Part shown: in pieces, positions 1 to 5,854 of the stretch
Layout of the letters: every line of letters begins with the position of its first letter
How positions within the stretch are numbered: the stretch's first letter is position 1
Origin: Solirubrobacterales bacterium
Lineage (GTDB): Bacteria > Actinomycetota > Thermoleophilia > Solirubrobacterales > Solirubrobacteraceae
Assembly (NCBI GenBank): GCA_025964065.1
Contig: JAOPZO010000268.1
Coordinates: forward strand, 1 to 5,960
DNA length: 5,960 bases
Direction: 5' to 3'
Program-made: the position numbers and the translations under genes
Notes under the pieces: model-generated
What the model saw: only the letters and a program-made list of their open reading frames with translations
The model's database searches: none
Told to the model about the DNA's origin: nothing

Positions 1-63
1 GGGGTCGCCGGTGCTCCCGCGGGGGTCGCCGGTGCTCCCGCCGGGGTCGCCGGCGCCCCCGCC
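1..63 (+). repeat. Three tandem 21-bp repeats encoding GVAGAPA
   Basis: The 21-bp unit begins GGGGTCGCCGGTGCTCCCGC. Copies lie at 1-21, 22-42 and 43-63. The first two differ only at the last base, and the third differs at a few synonymous positions (GGCGCCCCC for GGTGCTCCC). The array is in frame and continues to the window edge, so more copies may lie upstream. Near-identity at the DNA level suggests recent slippage expansion of a protein linker. Confidence 0.9.
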
Positions 64-432
64 GCGTCGTCCGGGAGCGGGGCGGCTGCGGTCACTCCTC
101 TGCCGCTGGCGCGTCGGGTGACGGTCTCCGGTGCTCGGATCCTGACGGTCGGGGCCACCCTGCCGAAGGGCGCCAGGGTGGCGAGGATCGCCGTGTTCCG
201 GGTCATCCGGGCCGCGCGGCCGTCCTCGCGGACGGCCGCCAGGACGAAGCTCGTCGGCGTGGCGTACCGCACCGCCGGGAAGGGCAGGCGGCAGACGTTC
301 AGGCTCACGGAGAAGCGCCTCCGGAACCTGAGGCCGGGGCAGTACGTGATCGAGGTCCGCGTCGGGACGTCGCGGAGCGCGCTCGGGCCGGCGACGCGCC
401 GGGCCGCGACGATCAAGAAGGCCGTGCGCTAG
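1..432 (+). CDS. C-terminal part of a repeat-linker protein with a basic beta-rich terminal domain (5' end outside window)
   Basis: The frame is open from the first base of the window to the TAG at 430-432, giving 143 residues with no start needed inside the window. A GTG at 118 is in frame, but I reject it as the start because coding continues upstream. Residues 1-21 are three copies of GVAGAPA, then a short Ala/Ser/Gly linker leads to a domain from about residue 38 to the end. That domain alternates hydrophobic and polar residues (VTVSGARILTVGA, RIAVFRVIR, QYVIEVRVG), which suggests beta strands. It is very rich in Arg and Lys and contains an RPGQYVIEV turn and strand resembling Fn3/PKD-like sandwiches at the ends of actinobacterial surface or secreted proteins. 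That resemblance is from general knowledge, not a database hit. The flexible repeat may be a wall or periplasm-spanning linker. The function is unknown. A terminator hairpin follows 34 bp after the stop. Confidence 0.72.
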   Translation, partial: GVAGAPAGVAGAPAGVAGAPAASSGSGAAAVTPLPLARRVTVSGARILTVGATLPKGARVARIAVFRVIRAARPSSRTAARTKLVGVAYRTAGKGRRQTFRLTEKRLRNLRPGQYVIEVRVGTSRSALGPATRRAATIKKAVR

Positions 433-466
433 GGACGAGCGCGCCCAGCCAACCCCGCGGCACACG

Positions 467-490
467 ACGGCCGCCCCTCGGGGCGGCCGT
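467..490 (+). terminator. GC-rich hairpin terminator after the first gene
   Basis: ACGGCCGCCC (467-476) pairs perfectly with GGGCGGCCGT (481-490) around a CTCG tetraloop. This 10-bp stem starts 34 bp after the stop codon at 430-432. Only two T residues follow, so it is a terminator of the U-poor kind common in high-GC actinobacteria. The stem is symmetrical and could also end transcription arriving on the minus strand from the receiver-gene side. Confidence 0.7.
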
Positions 491-517
491 TCGCGTGCTG
501 GAGCGGCGCCGCGGGCA

Positions 518-775
518 TCACCTCGCGGCGGCGGCGTCGACGGCGGCGCGGATCCTGGCGGCTTCGACGCGCTCCGTGCCGGTCCCGCCCCGTCGGGGAC
601 CCCGGGGCGGAAGTACGCCGGGACCCGCGCGGGGCGCAGCATCCGCCGCCCGCCCCGGACCCCGGTCCGCAGGCCGGGTCCGCGATCTGGGCCCGGAGCG
701 CTTGTGCTTCTCGCCCTCGCCGCCGATCGCGTGGGGGAGGTTGGCGTACTCGCGGAGGCTCGCGCCCTCGCCCGG
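518..775 (-). other. Coding-like minus-strand stretch without a start codon; no gene assigned
   Basis: Reading leftwards, the frame shared with the receiver gene is open from after its stop (905-907) to a TGA at 518-520. It has no ATG, GTG or TTG start. Around 700-765 its codons end almost only in G or C and encode plausible protein, for example ASLREYANLPHAIGGEGEKH. The last codons before the stop (ERVEAARIRAAVDAAAAR) look equally natural. The middle part is Pro/Arg/Gly-rich and unconvincing, while another frame (around 540-645) gives a more protein-like run that includes VPAYFRPGVPDG. This mix of frames suggests an eroded gene or chance coding bias in GC-rich DNA. I do not recognise a family. 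Several GC hairpins lie here (585-592 with 603-610; 656-662 with 676-682), of uncertain meaning. Confidence 0.25.
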
Positions 776-928
776 TGCGACGATCGCCTCCCATCCCGAC
801 TCGACGGGTCGGCGCGTGTGGGGGTGCTGCGTCCGGAGCGCGTGGGCTCGACGGTCAAGCGCCGAGGAGCTCGCGGGTGACCCGCGGAGCGCAGCCCCGG
901 CGGCTCAGATCCTCCAGGAAGGCTCGCC
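776..928 (-). pseudogene. Frameshifted remnant of a LuxR-type HTH domain
   Basis: This stretch lies exactly where the DNA-binding domain of the degenerate response regulator (905-1387) should be. The receiver frame reaches VLSTPRG, matching the start of a LuxR HTH (VLSRRE in the intact regulator at 2443-3084), and then runs into a stop. From about 926 the neighbouring minus frame reads AFLEDLSRRG...RVTRELLGA before a TGA at 855-857. This resembles the first two helices of a LuxR HTH (consensus roughly LTPRE-VL-LLA-G-S--EIA-EL). Further on, the receiver frame again reads HALRTQ (844-827) and VESGWEAIVA, which resemble the third helix and C-terminal tail. At least two indels would be needed to restore one frame. 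The alignment is by eye, so sequencing errors or coincidence remain possible. Confidence 0.45.
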
Positions 929-1387
929 GCGCGGCGTGGACAGCACGCGCCGGCGCAGGTCGCGGGTTCCCGCGATCCGGACCAGAGCGTCGACGCTGCG
1001 AGCGTCCAGGACGACGCATCCGGCGCTCACGGCACGGACGGCCCCACGGAGCTCGACGATCGTGGCGCGCTTCGTCAGGCACCCGCCGGCGCCGCGCTCC
1101 AGCGCGAGGAGCGGCAGCCGGGGGTCCTCGTCGGCCGTCACGACCACGACGCGCACGCTCGTGAGCGCACCCCTGAGGGCTCCGAGCACCGAGAGGGCGC
1201 GCGCCTGGCCGAGCCCCAGGCCGAGGACGACGACTTCCGGCGCGTGAGCGCGGACGAGCGCGACCGCATCCGCCGTACCCGCGCCGCATCCGAGCATCAG
1301 GAAGTCCGGGCCGTCGGCGAACGCCAGGGCCAGCGCATCGCGCACGAGGGGCTGCTCATCGGCCACGACGACGCGGACAGGGGGCAT
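905..1387 (-). CDS. Degenerate response-regulator receiver-domain protein lacking the phospho-acceptor Asp and the HTH
   Basis: This 160-residue protein starts at the ATG 1385-1387, preceded by AGGG with an 8-nt spacer. An in-frame GTG at 1438 would add 17 Arg-rich residues and is less likely. Residues 3 to about 122 form a CheY-like receiver: the acidic pocket is D10/E11, the conserved Thr is T84 and the conserved Lys is K106. The strand that should read VVLLDLRMP reads VVVLGLGLG, so the phospho-acceptor Asp is G56 (GGC in place of GAC). The sequence is clearly related to the NarL-type regulator at 2443-3084 (VRVVVADEQPLVRDAL against IRVVIADDFPLVRAGM). A full-length NarL/FixJ protein has about 210-220 residues, and this one stops just as the HTH begins. 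It cannot be phosphorylated in the usual way and probably cannot bind DNA alone. It could be a decaying pseudogene or a stand-alone pseudoreceiver that partners another protein. Codon bias over the receiver is still normal for the window. Confidence 0.65.
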   Translation of the reverse strand: MPPVRVVVADEQPLVRDALALAFADGPDFLMLGCGAGTADAVALVRAHAPEVVVLGLGLGQARALSVLGALRGALTSVRVVVVTADEDPRLPLLALERGAGGCLTKRATIVELRGAVRAVSAGCVVLDARSVDALVRIAGTRDLRRRVLSTPRGEPSWRI

Positions 1388-1434
1388 GTGCGGAACCCTG
1401 CTGCGGCGTCGGGAACCCGTGCAGCGGAGTCCTG

Positions 1435-1466
1435 GCACGTCCGGATGCCGGGTCCCGCACGTCCGG
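1435..1466 (+). repeat. Direct repeat GCACGTCCGG with 22-bp period, candidate operator
   Basis: GCACGTCCGG occurs at 1435-1444 and again at 1457-1466. Each copy is followed by a related GC-rich tail (ATGCCGGG and CGCCGGG). The start-to-start distance of 22 bp is about two helical turns, so both copies face the same side of the DNA. The pair lies between divergent regulatory genes, where a response regulator often binds. No known consensus is matched, so its use as an operator is inferred. Confidence 0.4.
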
Positions 1467-1581
1467 CGCCGGGCTCAGAGGCCAGGTCACTCCACCGTGC
1501 GGGCAGTCGTTTGCCCCTTTGCACGTACTTCATCGCGACTAGAACTGGCCCTCACAGGACGCGTTCGACCTTCGAGCAGCC

Positions 1582-1587
1582 AGGGAG
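1582..1587 (+). promoter_or_regulatory. Ribosome binding site fixing the GTG start of the histidine kinase
   Basis: AGGGAG at 1582-1587 lies 7 nt before the GTG at 1595-1597, an ideal Shine-Dalgarno arrangement. The reading frame is open far upstream (to about 1244), but that upstream part runs antisense to the receiver gene. The ribosome site supports 1595 as the true start. Confidence 0.75.
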
Positions 1588-1594
1588 TGCAGTC

Positions 1595-2446
1595 GTGACG
1601 TCGCAGTTGCAGCATCAACCACCCAGGAGCACCGCCGCCGATCCGTGCGCGGAGCAGGGCCGGGGCCCGTGCCTCGATCCGACCAGCATCGCTCGCCTCG
1701 GCGGACACCGGGCGTTCTGCGCCGACGCGCTCCAGACGCTGCGGGCCATCGCGGCCGCGGGAAGCGGCGCGGAGCCGGCGACGCTCGTCGAGGCCGCCGG
1801 ACGCCAGGCCGACGCGGTGCGCGTCCGGCTGGCGATCGCCGGGGACTGCCCCATGGTCGACGAGCTGATCGCATTCGACCCGGAGCTCGAGGAGCTCCGC
1901 TGCCACCTGCACGACACCACCCTGCAGGTCCTCGAGTACCTCGCCTGCGGCGGTTACGGGCTGTGCACCGACGCCGCGACGATCCGTCTCGTGGCCGATC
2001 GCGCCGCGTCCGACCTCGCGACGTGGCTGGAGCTCCCGCCGGCCGCCGACCCGATGTCGCGACTGGACGTCGGGGACCTCGTCCGCGCGCTCGTCGCAGA
2101 CGCCGAGCGGCTCGGGCTGCCACGGGCGAACGTCCTCGTCGACGAGGACGTGCCGCTCGTCGACGAACGCGCTGCGCGGGCGCTCCGTGGGGCCGTTCGC
2201 GAGTCGCTGACGAACGTCCGCAAGCACGCGCGTGCCCATGCGGTCTCCGTCATGGCGCGCCTCGTCGAGGACGAGGTCGTCGTGCTCGTGAGCGACGACG
2301 GCGTCGGCTTCGGCGACGCCGCGGTCCCGGGCATCGGGCTCCCTCGCAGCATCGCCGGTCGGCTGGCCACCGCGGGCGGCGCCGCCCAGGTCGTCACCTC
2401 CGACCGCGGCACGCACGTCCAGCTCCGGGTGCGGTGCACCGCATGA
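1595..2446 (+). CDS. Soluble two-component histidine kinase, NarX/DesK-like (HisKA_3 plus HATPase)
   Basis: This 283-residue kinase should autophosphorylate on His and pass the phosphate to the response regulator encoded next to it. The HisKA_3-type dimerisation helix holds the acceptor H106 in LHDTTLQVLEYLA (residues 105-117). The ATP-binding domain shows an N-box RESLTNVRKHA (E203, N207), a G1 box DDGVGF (234-239), a second glycine motif GIGLPRS (246-252) and the final strand RGTHVQLRVR. There is no signal peptide or membrane segment, so it acts in the cytoplasm. Residues 1 to about 95 match no sensor domain I know. Cysteines are unusually frequent (C18, C26, C42, C85, C103, C118, C124), which might allow redox or metal sensing, though that is speculation. 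The stop overlaps the next start by 4 bp (ATGA at 2443-2446), which implies translational coupling. It is shorter than typical membrane NarX-type kinases because the input region is small. Confidence 0.88.
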   Translation: MTSQLQHQPPRSTAADPCAEQGRGPCLDPTSIARLGGHRAFCADALQTLRAIAAAGSGAEPATLVEAAGRQADAVRVRLAIAGDCPMVDELIAFDPELEELRCHLHDTTLQVLEYLACGGYGLCTDAATIRLVADRAASDLATWLELPPAADPMSRLDVGDLVRALVADAERLGLPRANVLVDEDVPLVDERAARALRGAVRESLTNVRKHARAHAVSVMARLVEDEVVVLVSDDGVGFGDAAVPGIGLPRSIAGRLATAGGAAQVVTSDRGTHVQLRVRCTA

Positions 2447-3084
2447 ACATCCGGGTCGTCATCGCCGACGACTTCCCGCTCGTCCGCGCCGGCATGGTGG
2501 GGGCGCTCGCGCAGGACCCGGGCATCGAGGTCGTGGCCGAAGCGGGAGACGGCGTGTCGGCGCTCGAGCTCGCGCGGACGCACGAGCCCGACGTCCTGCT
2601 CCTCGACCTCCGCATGCCGGGCCTGACCGGGATGTCGGTGCTCGAGCACGTCCGCCGCGAGCTGCCGAGGATCCGGGTCGTCATCATGACCGCCAGCGGG
2701 AGCGCCGACAACCTCCTCGATGCGATCACCGCGGGAGCCGCGGGCTACCTCGACAAGCGCACGAGTGCCGAGGGGCTCCGGCAGGCGATCATCTCCGCCC
2801 ACGGCGGCGGCTCCGTGGTCAGCCCGGAGCTCGCGACGCACCTCCTGCGGGAGTTCTCGGGCGCGCGCACGGGCGATGGCCCGCGAGTCCGTCCTGTGCT
2901 CTCCCGGCGCGAATCGAGCGTCCTCCGCCTCCTCGCGAACGGGAGCACCGACGACGAGATCGCCGCCGAGCTCTTCATCTCGCCACGCACGGTGCAGAAC
3001 CACCTGCATCGCGTGCGGGAGAAGATCGGCCTGCGCCGGCGGGCCGACCTCACCCGGTGGGCGGTGCAGCACGCCATCCTCTGA
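2443..3084 (+). CDS. NarL/FixJ-family response regulator (receiver plus LuxR HTH)
   Basis: This 213-residue DNA-binding regulator is the likely partner of the kinase just upstream. Its receiver domain (residues 2 to about 120) is complete: acidic pocket D9/D10, phospho-acceptor D55 in LLDLRMPG, T83 and K105. A linker leads to a LuxR-type HTH from about 152 to 210, starting VLSRRESSVLRLLANG, with helix-turn-helix residues DDEIAAELFISPRTVQNHL and the recognition helix around 180-190. The start ATG at 2443 overlaps the kinase stop by 4 bp. The open frame continues upstream through the kinase gene, but that part is an out-of-frame shadow. All key residues are intact, in contrast to the degenerate paralogue at 905-1387. 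Likely targets include its own divergent control region (1388-1594), which is inferred from position only. Confidence 0.93.
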   Translation: MNIRVVIADDFPLVRAGMVGALAQDPGIEVVAEAGDGVSALELARTHEPDVLLLDLRMPGLTGMSVLEHVRRELPRIRVVIMTASGSADNLLDAITAGAAGYLDKRTSAEGLRQAIISAHGGGSVVSPELATHLLREFSGARTGDGPRVRPVLSRRESSVLRLLANGSTDDEIAAELFISPRTVQNHLHRVREKIGLRRRADLTRWAVQHAIL

Positions 3085-3098
3085 CCGCCTCCGGCCAC

Positions 3099-3104
3099 TA
3101 GCGT
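3099..3104 (+). promoter_or_regulatory. Candidate -10 element of a near-leaderless helicase transcript
   Basis: TAGCGT (3099-3104) fits the TANNNT -10 pattern and ends 12 nt before the ATG at 3117. A start site 6-8 nt downstream would give a leader of only about 5-7 nt. No good -35 is visible. An AGGA (3109-3112) lies 4 nt before the ATG and could serve as a closely spaced ribosome site if the mRNA is instead read through from the regulator gene. Confidence 0.35.
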
Positions 3105-3116
3105 CCTCAGGACCGC

Positions 3117-5684
3117 ATGAGCCTGGTCGACGCCTTCCCCACCGAGCCGACCGCCGACGCCCTCTTCGACGCCTTCACAGCATGGGCCGAGGAGGAGGGC
3201 CTGGCCCTCTACCCGCACCAGGAGGAGGCGGCGATCGAGCTGTTCAGCGGCAGCAACGTCGTGCTCGCGACCCCGACGGGCTCGGGCAAGTCGATGGTCG
3301 CCGTGGCGGCGCACTTCGCGGCGCTCGCCGAGGGGCGCTCGACGTACTACACCGCACCGATCAAGGCGCTCGTCTCGGAGAAGTTCTTCGCCCTGTGCGC
3401 GATCTTCGGCGCCGACGACGTGGGGATGCTCACGGGCGACGCGTCGGTGAACCCGGACGCGCCGATCATCTGCTGCACGGCCGAGGTCCTCGCGAACATC
3501 GCGCTGCGCGAGGGCGGCGGCGCGGACGTCGGGCAGGTCGTGATGGACGAGTTCCACTTCTACGCGGACGGGCAGCGCGGCTGGGCGTGGCAGGTCCCCC
3601 TGCTGAGCCTCCCGAACGCGCAGTTCGTCCTCATGTCGGCGACGCTCGGCGACGTCTCCCGGATCGCGGAGGACCTCACGAAGCGGACGGGCCGCCCGAC
3701 CGCGATCATCGACGACGCCGAGCGGCCCGTGCCGCTCACGCACTCCTGGTCGCTGCAGCCGCTGCACGAGCTCCTGGAGGAGCTCGTCGCGACCGACCAG
3801 GCGCCGATCTACGTCGTCCACTTCACGCAGGCCTCGGCGATGGAGCGCGCGCAGTCGCTGCTCTCGGCGAAGCTCTGCACGCGGGAGGAGCGCGAGGCGA
3901 TCGCGGAGGCCATCGGCGCCTTCCGCTTCACCGCGGGCTTCGGCCGCACGCTCTCCAAGCTCGTCCGCGGCGGCGTCGGCGTCCACCACGCGGGGATGCT
4001 GCCGCGCTACCGGCGCCTCGTCGAGCAGCTCGCGCAGACCGGCCTGCTGAAGGTCATCTGCGGCACCGACACGCTCGGGGTCGGCATCAACGTCCCGATC
4101 CGCACCGTGGTCTTCACGAGCCTCGCGAAGTACGACGGCACCCGCCACCGGCTCCTGAAGGCGCGGGAGTACCACCAGATCGCGGGCCGCGCCGGCCGCG
4201 CGGGCTTCGACACCTCGGGGCACGTCGTCGTCCAGGCGCCGGACCACGTCATCGAGCGGGCGCGCGCGCTCGAGAAGGCGGGTGAGGACCCGAGGAAGCG
4301 CCGGAAGGTGCAGACGAAGAAGCCCGTCGAGGGCGCGGTGAGCTGGACCGAGGAGACCTTCGACCGCCTTCGCGACGCCGTCCCCGAGCCGCTCGTCTCG
4401 AAGATGCGCGTCGATCACGCGATGATTCTCAACGTCGTCAACCAGCCCGCGGACCCCGTCGAGACGATGCGGGCGCTCATGGAGGACAACCACGAGGACG
4501 AGCGCGGCCGGCGGCGGCTCGTCGAGCAGGCGCAGGTGCTCGGCGACGAGCTCGTCGAGGCCGGCGTGCTGGAGTGGCTCGCCGTGCCGGACCCCGAGGG
4601 CCGGACGCTGCAGCTCGCCCTCGCGCTCCAGGACGACTTCGCGCTCAACCAGCCGCTCGCCTCGTTCGCACTCGTCGCGTTCGGCCTGCTCGACCCCGAG
4701 GCGGAGACGTATTCGCGCGACGTGCTCTCCGTGGTCGAGGCGATCCTCGACGACCCCTTCCCCGTGCTCATGGCGCAGGCGCACAAGGAGCGCGGCGAGG
4801 CCGTGGCGGAGATGAAGGCCGAGGGCATCGAGTACGAGGAGCGGATGGAGCTCCTCGAGGAGGTCACCTACCCCCGGCCGCTCGGGGAGCCGCTGCTCGT
4901 CGCGCTGCGCACGTACCGCGAGACGCGCCCGTGGGTCCGCGAGTCCGACCTGTCCCCGAAGTCCGTCGTGCGCGACATGTACGAGAACGGGCGCACCTTC
5001 ACGGAGTTCGTCGCCCACTACGGGCTCGCCCGCTCCGAGGGGCTCGTGCTCCGCTATCTCTCCGGCGCGTACCGCGCGCTGCGCCAGACCGTGCCCGACG
5101 AGGTGAAGACCGAGGAGCTCGAGGAGATCATCGAGTGGCTCGGCGAGACGGTGCGCCAGACCGACTCGAGCCTGCTCGACGAGTGGGAGGCGCTGACCGA
5201 CCCCGAGTCCGTGGAACGCGCTGCGGCGACGCTCGCCGCCGGCGAGGCGCTCCCGCCGCCGCGGCCGATCACGGCGAACAAGCGGGCGTTCCGGGTGATG
5301 GTGCGCAACGCGATGTTCCAGAAGGTCCTGCTCGCCTCCCGCGATCGCGCGGGCGACCTCGGGCAGCTCGAGGCCGCCTCGGCGGCGCTCACCGACCCGC
5401 CCGGGAAGGTCGCGATGACCGCGGCCCGCTGGGAGGAGGCGCTCACGGCCTACTGGGCCGAGCACGAGTGGATGGGGGCAGGCCCCGAGGCGCGCTCGCC
5501 GCAGCTCCTGATCGTCGACGAGGCGCCGGCCGACGGGACCCGTACCTGGACGGTGCGCCAGGTCGTGCAGGACCCGGAGGAGCACTTCGACGTCACGATC
5601 CTGGCGACGGTCGACCTCGACGCGAGCGACGCCGTCGGCGAGCCCGTCGTGCGGACGGTCTCGTTCGGCCAGCACGGCCCCTGA
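3117..5684 (+). CDS. Ski2-like DEAD/DEAH-box helicase with DUF3516-type C-terminal region
   Basis: This 855-residue protein is a predicted ATP-dependent RNA or DNA helicase of superfamily 2. The N-terminal half carries all core motifs in order: a Q-like YPHQ (32-35), Walker A TPTGSGKS (52-59), Ia TAPIKALVSEKF (79-90), Walker B as DEFH (144-147), motif III SAT (174-176), GVHHAGMLPRYR (288-299), motif V GTDTLGVGINVP (316-327) and motif VI QIAGRAGRAGFD (354-365). The HHAGMLP and GTDTLGVGINVP forms are typical of the Ski2/Mtr4/HelY group. Residues from about 390 to 855 form a long, acidic, mostly helical region that I assign to the DUF3516-type C-terminus seen in actinobacterial helicases, from memory of the family. 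No membrane segment or signal peptide is present, so it is cytoplasmic. A role in RNA processing or decay is likely by family analogy. The ATG at 3117 is 32 bp after the regulator stop. No frameshift or missing motif is seen. Confidence 0.93.
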   Translation: MSLVDAFPTEPTADALFDAFTAWAEEEGLALYPHQEEAAIELFSGSNVVLATPTGSGKSMVAVAAHFAALAEGRSTYYTAPIKALVSEKFFALCAIFGADDVGMLTGDASVNPDAPIICCTAEVLANIALREGGGADVGQVVMDEFHFYADGQRGWAWQVPLLSLPNAQFVLMSATLGDVSRIAEDLTKRTGRPTAIIDDAERPVPLTHSWSLQPLHELLEELVATDQAPIYVVHFTQASAMERAQSLLSAKLCTREEREAIAEAIGAFRFTAGFGRTLSKLVRGGVGVHHAGMLPRYRRLVEQLAQTGLLKVICGTDTLGVGINVPIRTVVFTSLAKYDGTRHRLLKAREYHQIAGRAGRAGFDTSGHVVVQAPDHVIERARALEKAGEDPRKRRKVQTKKPVEGAVSWTEETFDRLRDAVPEPLVSKMRVDHAMILNVVNQPADPVETMRALMEDNHEDERGRRRLVEQAQVLGDELVEAGVLEWLAVPDPEGRTLQLALALQDDFALNQPLASFALVAFGLLDPEAETYSRDVLSVVEAILDDPFPVLMAQAHKERGEAVAEMKAEGIEYEERMELLEEVTYPRPLGEPLLVALRTYRETRPWVRESDLSPKSVVRDMYENGRTFTEFVAHYGLARSEGLVLRYLSGAYRALRQTVPDEVKTEELEEIIEWLGETVRQTDSSLLDEWEALTDPESVERAAATLAAGEALPPPRPITANKRAFRVMVRNAMFQKVLLASRDRAGDLGQLEAASAALTDPPGKVAMTAARWEEALTAYWAEHEWMGAGPEARSPQLLIVDEAPADGTRTWTVRQVVQDPEEHFDVTILATVDLDASDAVGEPVVRTVSFGQHGP

Positions 5685-5701
5685 GCACCCGCACACCACG
5701 G

Positions 5702-5745
5702 TGAGATCCGGATCGGCCCCACCCCCGGAGCTGATCCGGATCTCA
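5702..5745 (+). terminator. Long inverted repeat after the helicase gene, probable bidirectional terminator
   Basis: TGAGATCCGGATC (5702-5714) pairs perfectly with GATCCGGATCTCA (5733-5745). Three further pairs (G-U, G-C, C-G) can extend the stem inward and leave a loop of about 12 nt. It begins 17 bp after the helicase stop and lies before a convergent gene, so it may stop transcription from both sides. No T-run follows. Each arm also contains the self-palindrome GATCCGGATC (5705-5714 and 5733-5742), so a protein-binding role is an alternative. Confidence 0.65.
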
Positions 5746-5854
5746 GCGGCGGTCGGGTGCGTCCGGGCTGGCGCGACCGCCGGCCCTACGTGCCGGTCTC
5801 GAGCGCTCCGGCCCTCCGGACAGCGTTCGACCCAACGCCGCCCCGTGGGCGCCC

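Larger units (their letters stand above)
1388..1594. promoter_or_regulatory. Divergent control region between the receiver gene and the kinase-regulator operon
   Basis: This 207-bp gap separates the divergent starts at 1387 (-) and 1595 (+) and has no convincing coding content. It contains a 10-bp direct repeat spaced 22 bp apart (1435-1466), a small inverted repeat GGGCA...TGCCC (1501-1505 with 1512-1516), and a patch less GC-rich than its surroundings (about 1508-1546). That patch includes TTTGCA (1518-1523) and TAGAAC (1540-1545) 16 bp apart, a weak sigma-70-like pair on the plus strand. The layout fits a shared, possibly autoregulated, promoter region, but no individual promoter can be fixed by eye. 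Confidence 0.4.

Noticed and set aside
585..682. GC hairpins (585-610 and 656-682) as terminators or RNA structures
   Set aside because: Stems of 7-8 bp are expected by chance in DNA this GC-rich, no T-run follows, and no intact gene ends beside them.
495..1247. A 250-residue plus-strand open frame opposite the receiver gene
   Set aside because: The composition is Ser/Arg/Ala/Thr-rich without any domain, and the opposite strand encodes a recognisable receiver.
1244..1594. Longer N-terminus for the histidine kinase starting at 1244
   Set aside because: It would run antisense through the receiver gene start, and its residues look random. AGGGAG sits 7 nt before the GTG at 1595.
1645..2442. 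Upstream extension of the response-regulator frame through the kinase gene
   Set aside because: The encoded stretch is Arg/Pro/Gly-rich shadow sequence overlapping a clear kinase. The receiver domain starts naturally at the ATG 2443 in an ATGA overlap.
2745..5699. A 984-residue open frame on the minus strand opposite the helicase gene
   Set aside because: It mirrors the helicase codons, where third-position G/C bias suppresses antisense stops. The product is a His/Arg/Asp/Leu-rich string with no domain, while the plus strand has all helicase motifs.
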